The notes: generated by a model not told the origin, from the letters alone. DNA of 20,345 nt from JAJTFW01 sp964534995 (GCA_964534995.1 CAZHSC010000065.1:1-20345), one strand, 5' to 3'. Shown: positions 8,567 to 16,138, numbered from the stretch's first letter. Numbers and translations: made by a program.

Positions 8567-9259
8567 ATGAAAAGGATCGTTGTTTTTTCGGGCGCTGGAA
8601 TCAGTGCAGAGAGTGGTATCAATACCTTTCGTGACAGCGGTGGTTTGTGGGAGGAATACAGAATAGAAGAAGTGGCTACGCCCGGTGCCTGGAATTCCAA
8701 CCCCTGCCTGGTACTTGATTTTTATAATAAAAGAAGAAAACAAGTGCTGGAAGCATCACCCAATGCAGCACACCTGGCACTGGCAGGCCTGGAAAGAGAT
8801 TTTCAGGTGGATATCATTACGCAAAATATTGATGATTTGCATGAACGTGCCGGTTCTTCCAGGGTTTTGCATTTGCATGGCGAAATAAGAAAGTCGAGGT
8901 CTACCCTCGATCAAAATCTGATATATGAAATCCCCGGCAGCGAGTTAAATCCCGGCGATTGTTGCACACTGGGCTCCCAGCTTCGACCCCATATAGTTTG
9001 GTTCGGTGAACAGGTTCCTGCCATGTATACGGCAATAGAAATTACAAGAGAGGCAGATTTCTTCGTTGTCATTGGCACCTCACTGGAAGTGTATCCTGCT
9101 GCAGGGCTTCTTCATTATGCACCTTCTCACGCTGTCAAAATTCTGATCGATCCCAGGGCAGAGGTTCCATCAGGCATTCATGATTTCATTGTGATGAGAA
9201 AGACAGCCGTAGAAGGAGTTAATGAGCTAATTGAAAAAATCAATTCATCGTATGTTTAG
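8567..9259 (+). CDS. cobB: Sir2-family NAD-dependent protein deacylase (SIRT5/CobB-like, no canonical zinc cysteines)
   Basis: A 230-residue class III-type sirtuin using the ATG at 8567; the frame extends upstream to a TTG at 8510, but that would add 19 non-homologous residues. NAD-binding motifs are GAGISAESGINTFRD (9-23) and QNIDDLHERAGS (86-97); the catalytic base is His104 in LHLHGE. Tyr53 and Arg56 (FYNKRR) match the Tyr-x-x-Arg pair that lets SIRT5 and CobB recognise acidic succinyl- or malonyl-lysine, so desuccinylase activity is likely. The zinc-ribbon region has KSRSTLD where the first Cys pair usually sits and DCCTLGSQLRPH at the second, so a normal four-Cys zinc site is absent; I recall the same loss in other Bacteroidota sirtuins. 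Its 3' end overlaps the UPF0316 gene by 8 bases. Confidence 0.94.
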   Translation: MKRIVVFSGAGISAESGINTFRDSGGLWEEYRIEEVATPGAWNSNPCLVLDFYNKRRKQVLEASPNAAHLALAGLERDFQVDIITQNIDDLHERAGSSRVLHLHGEIRKSRSTLDQNLIYEIPGSELNPGDCCTLGSQLRPHIVWFGEQVPAMYTAIEITREADFFVVIGTSLEVYPAAGLLHYAPSHAVKILIDPRAEVPSGIHDFIVMRKTAVEGVNELIEKINSSYV

Positions 9260-9851
9260 CAGTGAATTTATAGCATCAGATTTTTTTCAATGGTTTGTTC
9301 TCCCGGCATTGATATTTCTTGCGAGAATGAGTGATGTGACGCTTGCCACATTGAGGAACATCCTGCTTAGTAAATCCGTAAAATACCTGGTCCCTTTTAT
9401 CGGTTTTGTAGAGGTATTGATTTGGCTGCTTGCCATCAGCCAGATTATGAAGAACCTGCATAATCCCGTCTGCTTTTTTGCCTATGCAACCGGATATTCG
9501 CTGGGTATCTTTTTCGGGATAAAGATTGAAGAGCGTCTTGCACTTGGATTGCAGGTCATGAGAATTATTACACAAAAAGACTCGGATGAATTGATAAGAT
9601 CACTGGTGGAGCATAGTTTTGGTATTACCACCCTCGAAGGGCACGGGGCCAAAGGACCGGTGAAGGTTATTCTTACTGTCATCAAAAGAAAGGATATTGC
9701 CCTGGTCCGGCAACTGATTGAAAAAACCAATCCAACAGCATTCTATTCTGTGGAAGACATACGCACTGTAAGCAGGGGTGTATTTCCGCAGTCCGGTCAG
9801 GGAAAGCTGGATTATTTTAAAGGAATTTTTCCAATTGGAGGGGCAAAGTAG
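9252..9851 (+). CDS. UPF0316 / DUF2179 domain membrane protein
   Basis: A 199-residue protein. I chose the ATG at 9252 (MFSSEF) over the TTG at 9231, which lies deeper inside the sirtuin gene. About three hydrophobic segments occupy the first 95 residues and include the family signature: ARMSDVTLATLRNILLSK, then FVEVLIWLLAISQIMKNL and YATGYSLGIFFGIKIEERLALG (the DUF5698-like membrane half). The C-terminal half (about 105-175) is a soluble DUF2179 domain (TTLEGHGAKGPVKVILTVIK, RKDIALVRQLIEK, AFYSVEDIRTVSRGVF), a ligand-binding-like alpha/beta fold also found in YitT proteins. The function of the family is unknown. Overlap with the sirtuin gene by 8 bases implies co-transcription. It is followed by a 206-base gap and a convergent gene. 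Confidence 0.9.
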   Translation: MFSSEFIASDFFQWFVLPALIFLARMSDVTLATLRNILLSKSVKYLVPFIGFVEVLIWLLAISQIMKNLHNPVCFFAYATGYSLGIFFGIKIEERLALGLQVMRIITQKDSDELIRSLVEHSFGITTLEGHGAKGPVKVILTVIKRKDIALVRQLIEKTNPTAFYSVEDIRTVSRGVFPQSGQGKLDYFKGIFPIGGAK

Positions 9852-10057
9852 TACTATTCTCTTCAACCGTCCTTTTAAATTGATGTATCAACACACTGAT
9901 AAAAATGGCAACATATTTATTTACCAATCAGGGTTATTACTAATTTGCTCCTCGTGACAAAAAAAAATTTAATTAAGTATAATTTTTGACTTTAAAGGAG
10001 TAAGAGCAACTGCCCTGACCTAAGGTAAGGAATGATCGAAGTGATGTTGCTGTTAAC

Positions 10058-10858
10058 TTATTTGCGTCCCTTCTTTTTTGTCTTTGTTTCTTCTTCCATT
10101 CTGATAAAATCGGTCATGGTCCGGTATACTTTCCGGCGGCCTGGTTCTTCTTTGAGTAGCGCAAGGTGCTTATTTATGGTACGCAGGTCATTCCTTTTTG
10201 CCGGACCCGTTTGCACCTGTGAAGGAGATGCCTCCTGTACTTTATATGCGGTCATTTGTATCAATGGCCTGATAATGTCAAAGGGAAGTTTATGGGCGCT
10301 GAGAATATCTTCGGCAATCGCATACTGGGCATTACTGAAATTGTTCGCGAAAACAGCCGCAAGGTGAACGATAAGGCGATTTTGGCTGGACATTACAATC
10401 ACCTTTTTACTTAAGGATGAAGCAATGCCTTCTAACTGGGCCAGGATTTTCCGATCACTGGCCTCAACACAAACCGGAATATCCAACCAATTGATTTGAA
10501 TACCGGGTGAGAATGACTGAACCGGATAAAATACTCCCGTACCGGCCGAATAAGTTTTAGATTCAGGAAGTGCAATGCTTCCTGAGCAATGGATCAGGGT
10601 ATAGCCTGTACTTCGGTATTTATCCAACATTTCAGGAATCGCATCGTCACTAATGCAAATAAATAGCAAGGCAGATACGCCAGTTGACTCAGGAATCACA
10701 GCCGTATGAACAGATCCAACTTTTTCCGCCAACAAACGCCCTTTTCTCTTATTCCTGCTGCTTATGAAATGAATAGAATATCCTGCGCTGAAAAGTCCTT
10801 CGGCAAGATGAGTTGCGAGGTTCCCAGATCCTAGAATCCCTATATGCAAAGTTTTCAA
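10058..10858 (-). CDS. Rossmann-fold/DUF2520 domain protein
   Basis: A 266-residue soluble protein with an N-terminal NAD(P)-binding Rossmann domain (IGILGSGNLATHLAEGL, residues 6-22, then SSRN at the second strand) and a C-terminal DUF2520 helical domain. Diagnostic pieces are HCSGSIAL (90-97), GVFYPVQSFSPG (108-119), LAAVFANNFSNAQY (166-179) and TGPAKRND (218-225). The architecture resembles 6-phosphogluconate or F420-dependent NADP oxidoreductases, but the substrate is unknown. The only start consistent with the Rossmann strand is TTG at 10858, because no ATG or GTG lies between it and an in-frame stop. It overlaps the ccmF stop by 4 bases (TTGA). It is the last gene of the ccm transcript, which suggests coupled expression rather than a Ccm function. 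The C-terminus is a basic tail (KKKGRK). Confidence 0.92.
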   Translation of the reverse strand: MKTLHIGILGSGNLATHLAEGLFSAGYSIHFISSRNKRKGRLLAEKVGSVHTAVIPESTGVSALLFICISDDAIPEMLDKYRSTGYTLIHCSGSIALPESKTYSAGTGVFYPVQSFSPGIQINWLDIPVCVEASDRKILAQLEGIASSLSKKVIVMSSQNRLIVHLAAVFANNFSNAQYAIAEDILSAHKLPFDIIRPLIQMTAYKVQEASPSQVQTGPAKRNDLRTINKHLALLKEEPGRRKVYRTMTDFIRMEEETKTKKKGRK

Positions 10859-13290
10859 TTTAACGTGTTTCTCGTTCTTAACTTACGAATCCTTTTGACA
10901 ATGGCTATCCACGTTCCAATAATCATCAGGATGCATCCGGTCCACAGGATATTAATTTGAGGAAAGACAATGGCCTTCATAATGATGAATTCACGGCTGT
11001 TACCTTCCTTTTCCGCAACTTCAATTTCCATTTTGTTCTCTTCGGGCAGAATTCGCTCGAATGAAAACTTAAGTCCCAGCTCTTCAATTTCAGCAGGACG
11101 GTTAAAGAAATAATTGGCCCTGATGATGAATACCGGTTCAGCAAAATGTAATTTTTTATTCACATCCATGATAGTGAGACGTGCACCAATGGCAATATCT
11201 CCTTCCTGAAGAAACATGGCGCTTTTATCCACATCCTTGTTCAGCGATTCGAGTACTACAAGACTGTTACTGGTTGTAATAGTATCTCCCAATGACATTT
11301 GATACTTTTTCCCTTTCTTATAATTGTCTTCGTTAACATGATTGCTCTTGTCGTCCAGTTCCGCATAGGTAACGTGGGTGTAAATGTCTTTGCTTGCGTA
11401 ATGTTTGGTAGAAGGTTCGCTAACATTACCCATCCGCTCGTTGAGTTGGACTTTGGGGAATAGGGAAAAATCCTTTTCAAGTTTGCCACTGGAAAGGTTC
11501 GGTTTGAAATATTCAACTTCATATAAGATATTGATACCTTCCCTTTTTTTATCCTTGTAAGTAACATAATATTCACCCATGGGCAAAGTATCACCCTGAT
11601 ACAGTAAAATATTTTCGTTGTTTGGGAAATCTTTCCCAAGGTCGACCTTAAGACGATTTTGACTGATCACTTGTTTTTCGGCATTTGATATCAATGCGCC
11701 CAGCAGGATCATAGCTATGCCAATATGCGCAATACTCGCCCCGGAATGGGAAGTTTTCCCTTTAATAAACCTGACCAGATAGTCCAGGTTCGCCAGGACG
11801 GCCCATATCGAAGCGAATAGCAATAAAGAAAGTTGGATCCTTTCAAAATCAAAATACAATTCAAGTGCAATGCTGAGCATTAATGACAATGAAAATGAAA
11901 GCAAGAGGTTTTTAAAGGTTACCTTCAGATCCGATTGTTTCCATTTGAAAAACTGTGACACGGAAATCAGCAAAGCAATGATGACCGCCAGCGGAATCTG
12001 CCAGGAGTTGTAAAAATCAATAGCATCGGCTGGCGGCGCCATTTTAGTTCCGAATACTTTATTGATAACGGGAATAGAGGTGGTGATACTGATTTGAACA
12101 GCGGAAATGACAAGAATAAGCATCCCCATAAATACCCAAAACTCACGGCTGCTTATGTGTTCATCTTCATGCTTGCTTTTTATCTCCCTGCGATTTATAA
12201 AAATCAATACGCCGGATAACAGTAAAAAAAAGAACATATAAACCACCAGTTGACCTTTCATGCCAAGATCGGTGAAGGCGTGTACAGAAGTATCACCCAG
12301 TATCCCGCTCCTTGTTAGAAATGTGGAATAAAGAATCAGTATAAAACTGGCAACGATTAACACAAAGGAGCTTCCCAGGGATGTCCCGTTCTTTTTGAAG
12401 ATGATCATTACATGGGCAGCGCCTACCAGTGTAAGCCAGGGTACCAGACTGGCATTTTCAACTGGATCCCATGCCCAAAATCCTCCAAAACTTAGTGATT
12501 CGTATGCCCACGCACCTCCCATCAGTAAACCCGTCCCAAGGATCATCACTGCAAAAAAGGTCCAGGGTATTGCCGGTGCGACCCATTCCTTTATTTTTCC
12601 CTTGAGAAGGCCCCCAATAGCGTAGGCGAACGGAACGGCGGTGGCCGCAAAACCAAGAAACAGGGTGGGGGGATGTATTACCATCCAGTAATTTTGAAGC
12701 AAAGGATTCAAGCCCCTGCCGTCTTTTATCCTGGATAGGTAATCCGGTAATTGGATGAATGGCAGGTTTGCAAAATCCGGATGATGTCGTAATAGGATAA
12801 ATGGATTCGATCCAATTTTTATTCCGCCAAATTCAAGACCCAAAAGCATGGTGGCAAGGAAAGCCTGAATCAGCATAATGCTGAACATTACAGGGGCTTC
12901 CCATGTACCTGCCTTACGTATAATAATTAAACTTAGTATAACATGCCAGAATGACCAGATCAGGAAACTACCTTCCTGTCCCTCCCATAAACAGGCCCAC
13001 ATGTATTTAACAGGTAAGACCGAGTTAGAGTGCTGCCATACATAGTAATACTCAAAAAAATGTCCGTGGATGAGATAGTAAATAAGAAAAACCAGGCCCA
13101 ATACACCAATGGCATGAAATGAAAATGAAATACGTGCCAGACGCAGCCACGATGTGACATTGTCTTCTTTTCTTTTAAATGAAAAAAGGTAGGCAAGGCT
13201 GGATAATAAGGCAGCTGTAAATGAGATGATAATTAGAATATTTCCAATATGTCCGAATGCCAGGTGTTCGCCTTGGTAGTTTAGATTCAT
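10855..13290 (-). CDS. ccmF: Cytochrome c maturation heme lyase CcmF
   Basis: An 811-residue polytopic inner-membrane protein of the CcmF/CcsA heme-handling superfamily. It joins heme to apocytochrome c thiols on the periplasmic side. The WWD heme-binding motif is at about 270-285 (FGGFWAWDPVENASLVPWL). The four family histidines appear present: His206 in VIHPPTLFLG, His293 in GAAHVMII, His337 in SVHAFTDLG and His522 in ASIAHIGIAM. The GSFLIWSFWH segment near 107-116 is also typical. It is longer than the E. coli protein (about 647 residues); the extra length is mainly a large periplasmic region between His522 and the last TM segment (about 540-780), rich in charged residues. It lies 44 bases after ccmE and overlaps the DUF2520 gene. 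Confidence 0.96.
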   Translation of the reverse strand: MNLNYQGEHLAFGHIGNILIIISFTAALLSSLAYLFSFKRKEDNVTSWLRLARISFSFHAIGVLGLVFLIYYLIHGHFFEYYYVWQHSNSVLPVKYMWACLWEGQEGSFLIWSFWHVILSLIIIRKAGTWEAPVMFSIMLIQAFLATMLLGLEFGGIKIGSNPFILLRHHPDFANLPFIQLPDYLSRIKDGRGLNPLLQNYWMVIHPPTLFLGFAATAVPFAYAIGGLLKGKIKEWVAPAIPWTFFAVMILGTGLLMGGAWAYESLSFGGFWAWDPVENASLVPWLTLVGAAHVMIIFKKNGTSLGSSFVLIVASFILILYSTFLTRSGILGDTSVHAFTDLGMKGQLVVYMFFFLLLSGVLIFINRREIKSKHEDEHISSREFWVFMGMLILVISAVQISITTSIPVINKVFGTKMAPPADAIDFYNSWQIPLAVIIALLISVSQFFKWKQSDLKVTFKNLLLSFSLSLMLSIALELYFDFERIQLSLLLFASIWAVLANLDYLVRFIKGKTSHSGASIAHIGIAMILLGALISNAEKQVISQNRLKVDLGKDFPNNENILLYQGDTLPMGEYYVTYKDKKREGINILYEVEYFKPNLSSGKLEKDFSLFPKVQLNERMGNVSEPSTKHYASKDIYTHVTYAELDDKSNHVNEDNYKKGKKYQMSLGDTITTSNSLVVLESLNKDVDKSAMFLQEGDIAIGARLTIMDVNKKLHFAEPVFIIRANYFFNRPAEIEELGLKFSFERILPEENKMEIEVAEKEGNSREFIIMKAIVFPQINILWTGCILMIIGTWIAIVKRIRKLRTRNTLN

Positions 13291-13334
13291 TAATACAATG
13301 GGTTGCTGAATTTAAAAGAATACTTCCGTTGTTA

Positions 13335-13733
13335 CTATTGAGCAGATTTCAACTGGTCTTGCTGATTGCCGTTATATTTAGAAGGACATTTCATAAGCAG
13401 TTGGTTGGCGATAAACTCATCGCCCTTCATTTTTCCAACCACAACAATTTGTTCGGATCTTTCAAAATCCTGGGGCTTTGTGCCATTGTACAAAACAAGC
13501 CTTTCAGTACCTTCATTATCGATAAGATAAAAACCAAAAATATTTGCGTTCACTTCCGGATTGTATACAAATTCCTTTTGAAGGTTGACTTTGCCCACAA
13601 CATGAAAGGTGCTGCCCTCATTTTCAATAGCGGTTTTAAAGGGAGCATAGGTACTTGAATTACTGATTGTACTTACAATAACAGCCAACGCAACTGCAAT
13701 TACCAGGATTGCTACAATGTGAATTTTTTTCAT
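13335..13733 (-). CDS. ccmE: Heme chaperone CcmE, Cys-type (CxxxY)
   Basis: A 132-residue periplasmic heme chaperone anchored by one N-terminal TM segment (residues 5-22). The OB-fold body has the usual features: FHVVGKVN (43-50), FGFYLIDNEG, LVLYNGTKPQDFERSEQIVVVGKM (79-102) and FIANQLLMK. In classical CcmE the heme-binding residue is His130 of E. coli in an HxxxY motif; here the position is Cys116 in KCPSKY (Cys116, Tyr120). The CxxxY form is known from Desulfovibrio and archaea, where a Ccm system works without that His. A hydrophilic Gln-rich tail follows. It starts 11 bases after ccmD and lies 44 bases before ccmF. It should receive heme from CcmC/CcmD/CcmB and pass it to CcmF. Confidence 0.93.
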   Translation of the reverse strand: MKKIHIVAILVIAVALAVIVSTISNSSTYAPFKTAIENEGSTFHVVGKVNLQKEFVYNPEVNANIFGFYLIDNEGTERLVLYNGTKPQDFERSEQIVVVGKMKGDEFIANQLLMKCPSKYNGNQQDQLKSAQ

Positions 13734-13744
13734 TTCTATAACAA

Positions 13745-13969
13745 CTACTGTTTCCTTTCCTTTTCAAGTTTAGATACTTTCCTGTCAATACGAAACATAT
13801 AAATACTTACGATTGTTAATGCCATCGCGGCTACCAAAATGACTACGTATATTTTCCCTTCTGACCTCATGGTATCCGCCATTTCCACCTCCTGGGCGTT
13901 TACATGGCTTAGCAGAATTAATAAAAGGGAAATAGTGATCTTACCGGTTTTTGATATTAGCTTATTCAT
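13745..13969 (-). CDS. ccmD: CcmD-like small membrane protein
   Basis: A 74-residue protein if started at the ATG at 13969; an in-frame TTG at 13984 would give 79 residues. The ATG overlaps the end of ccmC by 8 bases. It has an N-terminal signal-like hydrophobic stretch ending HVNAQ, then ADTMRSEGKIYVVILVAAM, a TM segment (about 42-62) and a charged cytoplasmic coil-like tail (RIDRKVSKLEKERK). The size, position between ccmC and ccmE, single TM and charged tail all match CcmD, which in E. coli helps release holo-CcmE from CcmC. The extra N-terminal leader is unlike the E. coli protein. Identification leans on context as well as sequence. Confidence 0.83.
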   Translation of the reverse strand: MNKLISKTGKITISLLLILLSHVNAQEVEMADTMRSEGKIYVVILVAAMALTIVSIYMFRIDRKVSKLEKERKQ

Positions 13970-14645
13970 GATCGTCTCTATCAAGCTTTTTAATTCTTAC
14001 ACTGATGCTCATCATCCAAACACCTAATAGTGTCCATCCAATAACGGCAGGGTAGAATACCATTCGCATATTGGAATCGAGGTCGTATTTATTGAAACCA
14101 GGATTGCCTCCTTTGCCAGGGTGCAGGGAATCAGTCATTTTGGGCAAGACCATGATAAATACAATCATCATGGTAAAAGCGAAAATGCTGTAAACCGATG
14201 ATAAACGCGCTCTTTTAATCTCATCTGGAACCGCATTTCTCAGGATGAAATAAGCGGCATAAATAAGCATGGATGCAGCGGTTCCGTTTAATTGGGGATC
14301 ATTGACCCATGGAGCCCCCCAGGTATAATTAGCCCATACCATTCCGGTTAACAAACCTGCTATTCCAAAAACCATTGCCATTCTCGCACATTCTTCCGCA
14401 ACAATATCATGATATAGTTTAGAATTACTAAGGTATTTAATGCTATAAATTACATTGCAAAACATCAGTACCAGCATCGCCATCCACATGGTTACATGAA
14501 AGTAGAGATTGCGAATACTTTCATTGAGTATAGGCATCCTGGGAACCTCACCTAAAAATCCCCATATATAAGTGTAAAACAGGCAAATGAGCGCTAAGAT
14601 TTTCCACCACGGTGAATAGGCAATGGATGTTTTCATCTTGTTCAT
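13962..14645 (-). CDS. ccmC: Heme handling protein CcmC
   Basis: A 227-residue inner-membrane protein with six hydrophobic segments, the normal CcmC layout. The WWD-type motif is at 109-117 (WGAPWVNDP), and the two axial histidines are His50 (LYFHVTMW) and His175 (DSLHPG). CcmC loads heme onto CcmE on the periplasmic face. Two ATG codons (14645 and 14636) are possible; the first directly follows the ccmB stop codon (TAAATG), so it was kept. The gene ends inside the start of ccmD. All residues needed for heme loading appear intact even though CcmE is the Cys type. Confidence 0.96.
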   Translation of the reverse strand: MNKMKTSIAYSPWWKILALICLFYTYIWGFLGEVPRMPILNESIRNLYFHVTMWMAMLVLMFCNVIYSIKYLSNSKLYHDIVAEECARMAMVFGIAGLLTGMVWANYTWGAPWVNDPQLNGTAASMLIYAAYFILRNAVPDEIKRARLSSVYSIFAFTMMIVFIMVLPKMTDSLHPGKGGNPGFNKYDLDSNMRMVFYPAVIGWTLLGVWMMSISVRIKKLDRDDHE

Positions 14646-15311
14646 TTATTCACGCCAAAGGTAAGGAAAGAGCAGGTAGGAAAGGGCAACAATCATAATA
14701 TTCAGTGAAATTAAAAGGATAAAGTAAGGCTGATTCAACAGCCATTCTTTACCTTCAATGGCGTTTTGAGAATAACGTACAATTGTTACAATTAGTGGAA
14801 ATAGGAGGGGAAAGCCTAATATCGCAACCAGTGCCGCGTTGCTATTCGCCCGTGACACGATTCCAGAAACAAGGGTAAGGATGGCCGATAATCCGAAGGA
14901 CCCCAGTAATAAGCCTCCAATAAACTGGGATTTATCCAGAATTGGTAATTCAAAAAAAACTGAAAAGGCCGCTAAATTGACAAGGCCCAGGAGCATCAGA
15001 AGTAGAATATTATAACTCGTTTTTGCGAGAATAACATTCACAGGACTCATTAAAATATAATGAAACAATTGAATGCCCCTGCTTTCCTGCAGGAAACTCC
15101 TGGCTATGGCATTGGTTGCGGCGAAAAGCATAATGATCCAAAAAAGCGCATTCCAACTTACAGGATCCAGTTTCTGGCTATAACTGAGATATGAAATATA
15201 AATAGATGCCAGAGAATAGACGAGCAGACTGGTTAGCGCCTGCTTGTTTTTCATCTCCAGCGAGAATTCATGCCGTATCAGTTTCAGATATTGACTAAAG
15301 GAGAAATTCAT
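14646..15311 (-). CDS. ccmB: Heme exporter/ABC permease CcmB
   Basis: A 221-residue protein with a cytoplasmic N-terminus (RHEFSLEMKNKQAL), then about six TM segments, matching the length and topology of CcmB. Typical pieces are WNALFWIIMLFAATNAIARSF near residue 53 and the FLQESRGIQLFHYILMSP segment (about 73-90), which is the cytoplasmic loop contacting the ATPase. CcmB pairs with the ATPase CcmA, and the complex frees heme-loaded CcmE from CcmC. No ccmA is next to it; the divergent neighbour upstream is bshB1, so ccmA must lie elsewhere or be missing. It is the first gene of the ccm transcript. TTTTGCA followed by two bases precedes the ATG. Confidence 0.93.
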   Translation of the reverse strand: MNFSFSQYLKLIRHEFSLEMKNKQALTSLLVYSLASIYISYLSYSQKLDPVSWNALFWIIMLFAATNAIARSFLQESRGIQLFHYILMSPVNVILAKTSYNILLLMLLGLVNLAAFSVFFELPILDKSQFIGGLLLGSFGLSAILTLVSGIVSRANSNAALVAILGFPLLFPLIVTIVRYSQNAIEGKEWLLNQPYFILLISLNIMIVALSYLLFPYLWRE

Positions 15312-15349
15312 GCTGCAAAATTGGGGTTTTTATGCATCCCGGAATGAAC

Positions 15350-15357
15350 TATTTTTG
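15350..15357 (+). promoter_or_regulatory. Candidate Bacteroidota -7 box for bshB1
   Basis: TATTTTTG fits TAnnTTTG exactly and lies 16 bases before the bshB1 ATG in the 62-base space between the divergent ccmB and bshB1 genes. The nearest TTG upstream (15321-15323) is 26 bases away, somewhat too far for a standard -33 element, so the call rests on the -7 box and its position. Confidence 0.32.
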
Positions 15358-15373
15358 GGGCTGAAGCTAAATT

Positions 15374-16090
15374 ATGAAAATTGATCTGCTGGCAATAGGC
15401 GCACATCCTGACGATGTTGAATTGGGCGCTGGTGGTACCCTTGCTAAAGAAATTTCTTCAGGCCGTAAGGTTGGCATTATTGATCTGACCAGAGGAGAAT
15501 TAGGTACCAGGGGAAATTCAGATATAAGGGATCAGGAAGCAGCCTCCAGCGCTGAATTGCTGGGGGTGGAGTTTCGTACTAATTTATGTTTCAGGGACGG
15601 ATTTTTCAGGAACGATGAAAGTCATCAGATGGCATTGGTTCCCTATTTACGCCATTACCGTCCTGAAGTGGTCATTTGCAATGCAATCAGTGACCGGCAC
15701 CCCGATCACGGAAAAGGCGGCGACCTGGTTTCCGTTGCCTGTTTTTTGAGCGGTCTTGATAAGATAAAGACTCAATGGGATGGTGAAACTCAGGAGAAAT
15801 GGCGACCAAAAGCTGTTTACCGATATATCCAGGACAGATATAGTAAGCCCGATTTTGTGGTGGATGTCACAGACTTCATGGAAACAAAAATGAAGGCGGT
15901 GCTTTGCTTTAAAACCCAATTTTATGACCCATCGTCAACTGAACCGGAAACCGCCATTTCTTCAAAGGAATTTCTGGATTTCCTTTATTCCAGGGCCATT
16001 GAATTGGGGCGACCTGCTGGTGCAAAGTATGCTGAAGGGTTTAATGTGGAAAGATTACCGGGGGTGGATTCCCTGTTTTTATTAAAGTAA
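15374..16090 (+). CDS. bshB1: Bacillithiol biosynthesis deacetylase BshB1
   Basis: A 238-residue LmbE/PIG-L-like zinc deacetylase. It removes the acetyl group from N-acetylglucosaminyl-malate, the second step of bacillithiol synthesis, in the cytoplasm. The metal-binding motif AHPDD is at residues 10-14 (His11, Asp14), and the second histidine group is in DRHPDHGKG (His109, His112). TRGELGTRG (39-47) and the EAASSAELLG region are typical of BshB1 rather than general LmbE proteins, as are YRYIQDRY and the C-terminal GRPAGAKYAEGF segment. The bshA and bshC genes for the other steps are not in the window. It is divergent from ccmB and convergent with the BNR protein gene. Confidence 0.95.
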   Translation: MKIDLLAIGAHPDDVELGAGGTLAKEISSGRKVGIIDLTRGELGTRGNSDIRDQEAASSAELLGVEFRTNLCFRDGFFRNDESHQMALVPYLRHYRPEVVICNAISDRHPDHGKGGDLVSVACFLSGLDKIKTQWDGETQEKWRPKAVYRYIQDRYSKPDFVVDVTDFMETKMKAVLCFKTQFYDPSSTEPETAISSKEFLDFLYSRAIELGRPAGAKYAEGFNVERLPGVDSLFLLK

Positions 16091-16113
16091 TAATCCTGTT
16101 GAAATATTATTAT

Positions 16114-16138
16114 TTATTCAGGGATTTCCTCTGAATAA
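16114..16138. repeat. Perfect 8-bp inverted repeat after bshB1
   Basis: TTATTCAG at 16114-16121 is the exact reverse complement of CTGAATAA at 16131-16138, with a 9-base loop. It lies 24 bases after the bshB1 stop. No U-tract follows, so it is more likely an mRNA-end hairpin than a full intrinsic terminator. Confidence 0.45.

Noticed and set aside
9231..9251. TTG start giving seven more residues to the UPF0316 protein
   Set aside because: The ATG at 9252 is the better codon and still overlaps the sirtuin by only 8 bases; the extra residues carry no family signal.
9963..9987. AAAAATT...AATTTTT inverted repeat between convergent genes
   Set aside because: Only seven A/T pairs and no G/C in the stem; too weak to call a terminator, although its position between convergent genes would suit one.
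13257..13658. 133-codon open frame on the + strand
   Set aside because: It is antisense to ccmE and the start of ccmF, with no family features; a shadow of the real genes.
13970..13984. TTG start adding five residues to CcmD
   Set aside because: The ATG at 13969 overlaps the ccmC stop neatly and leaves a clean signal-like leader.
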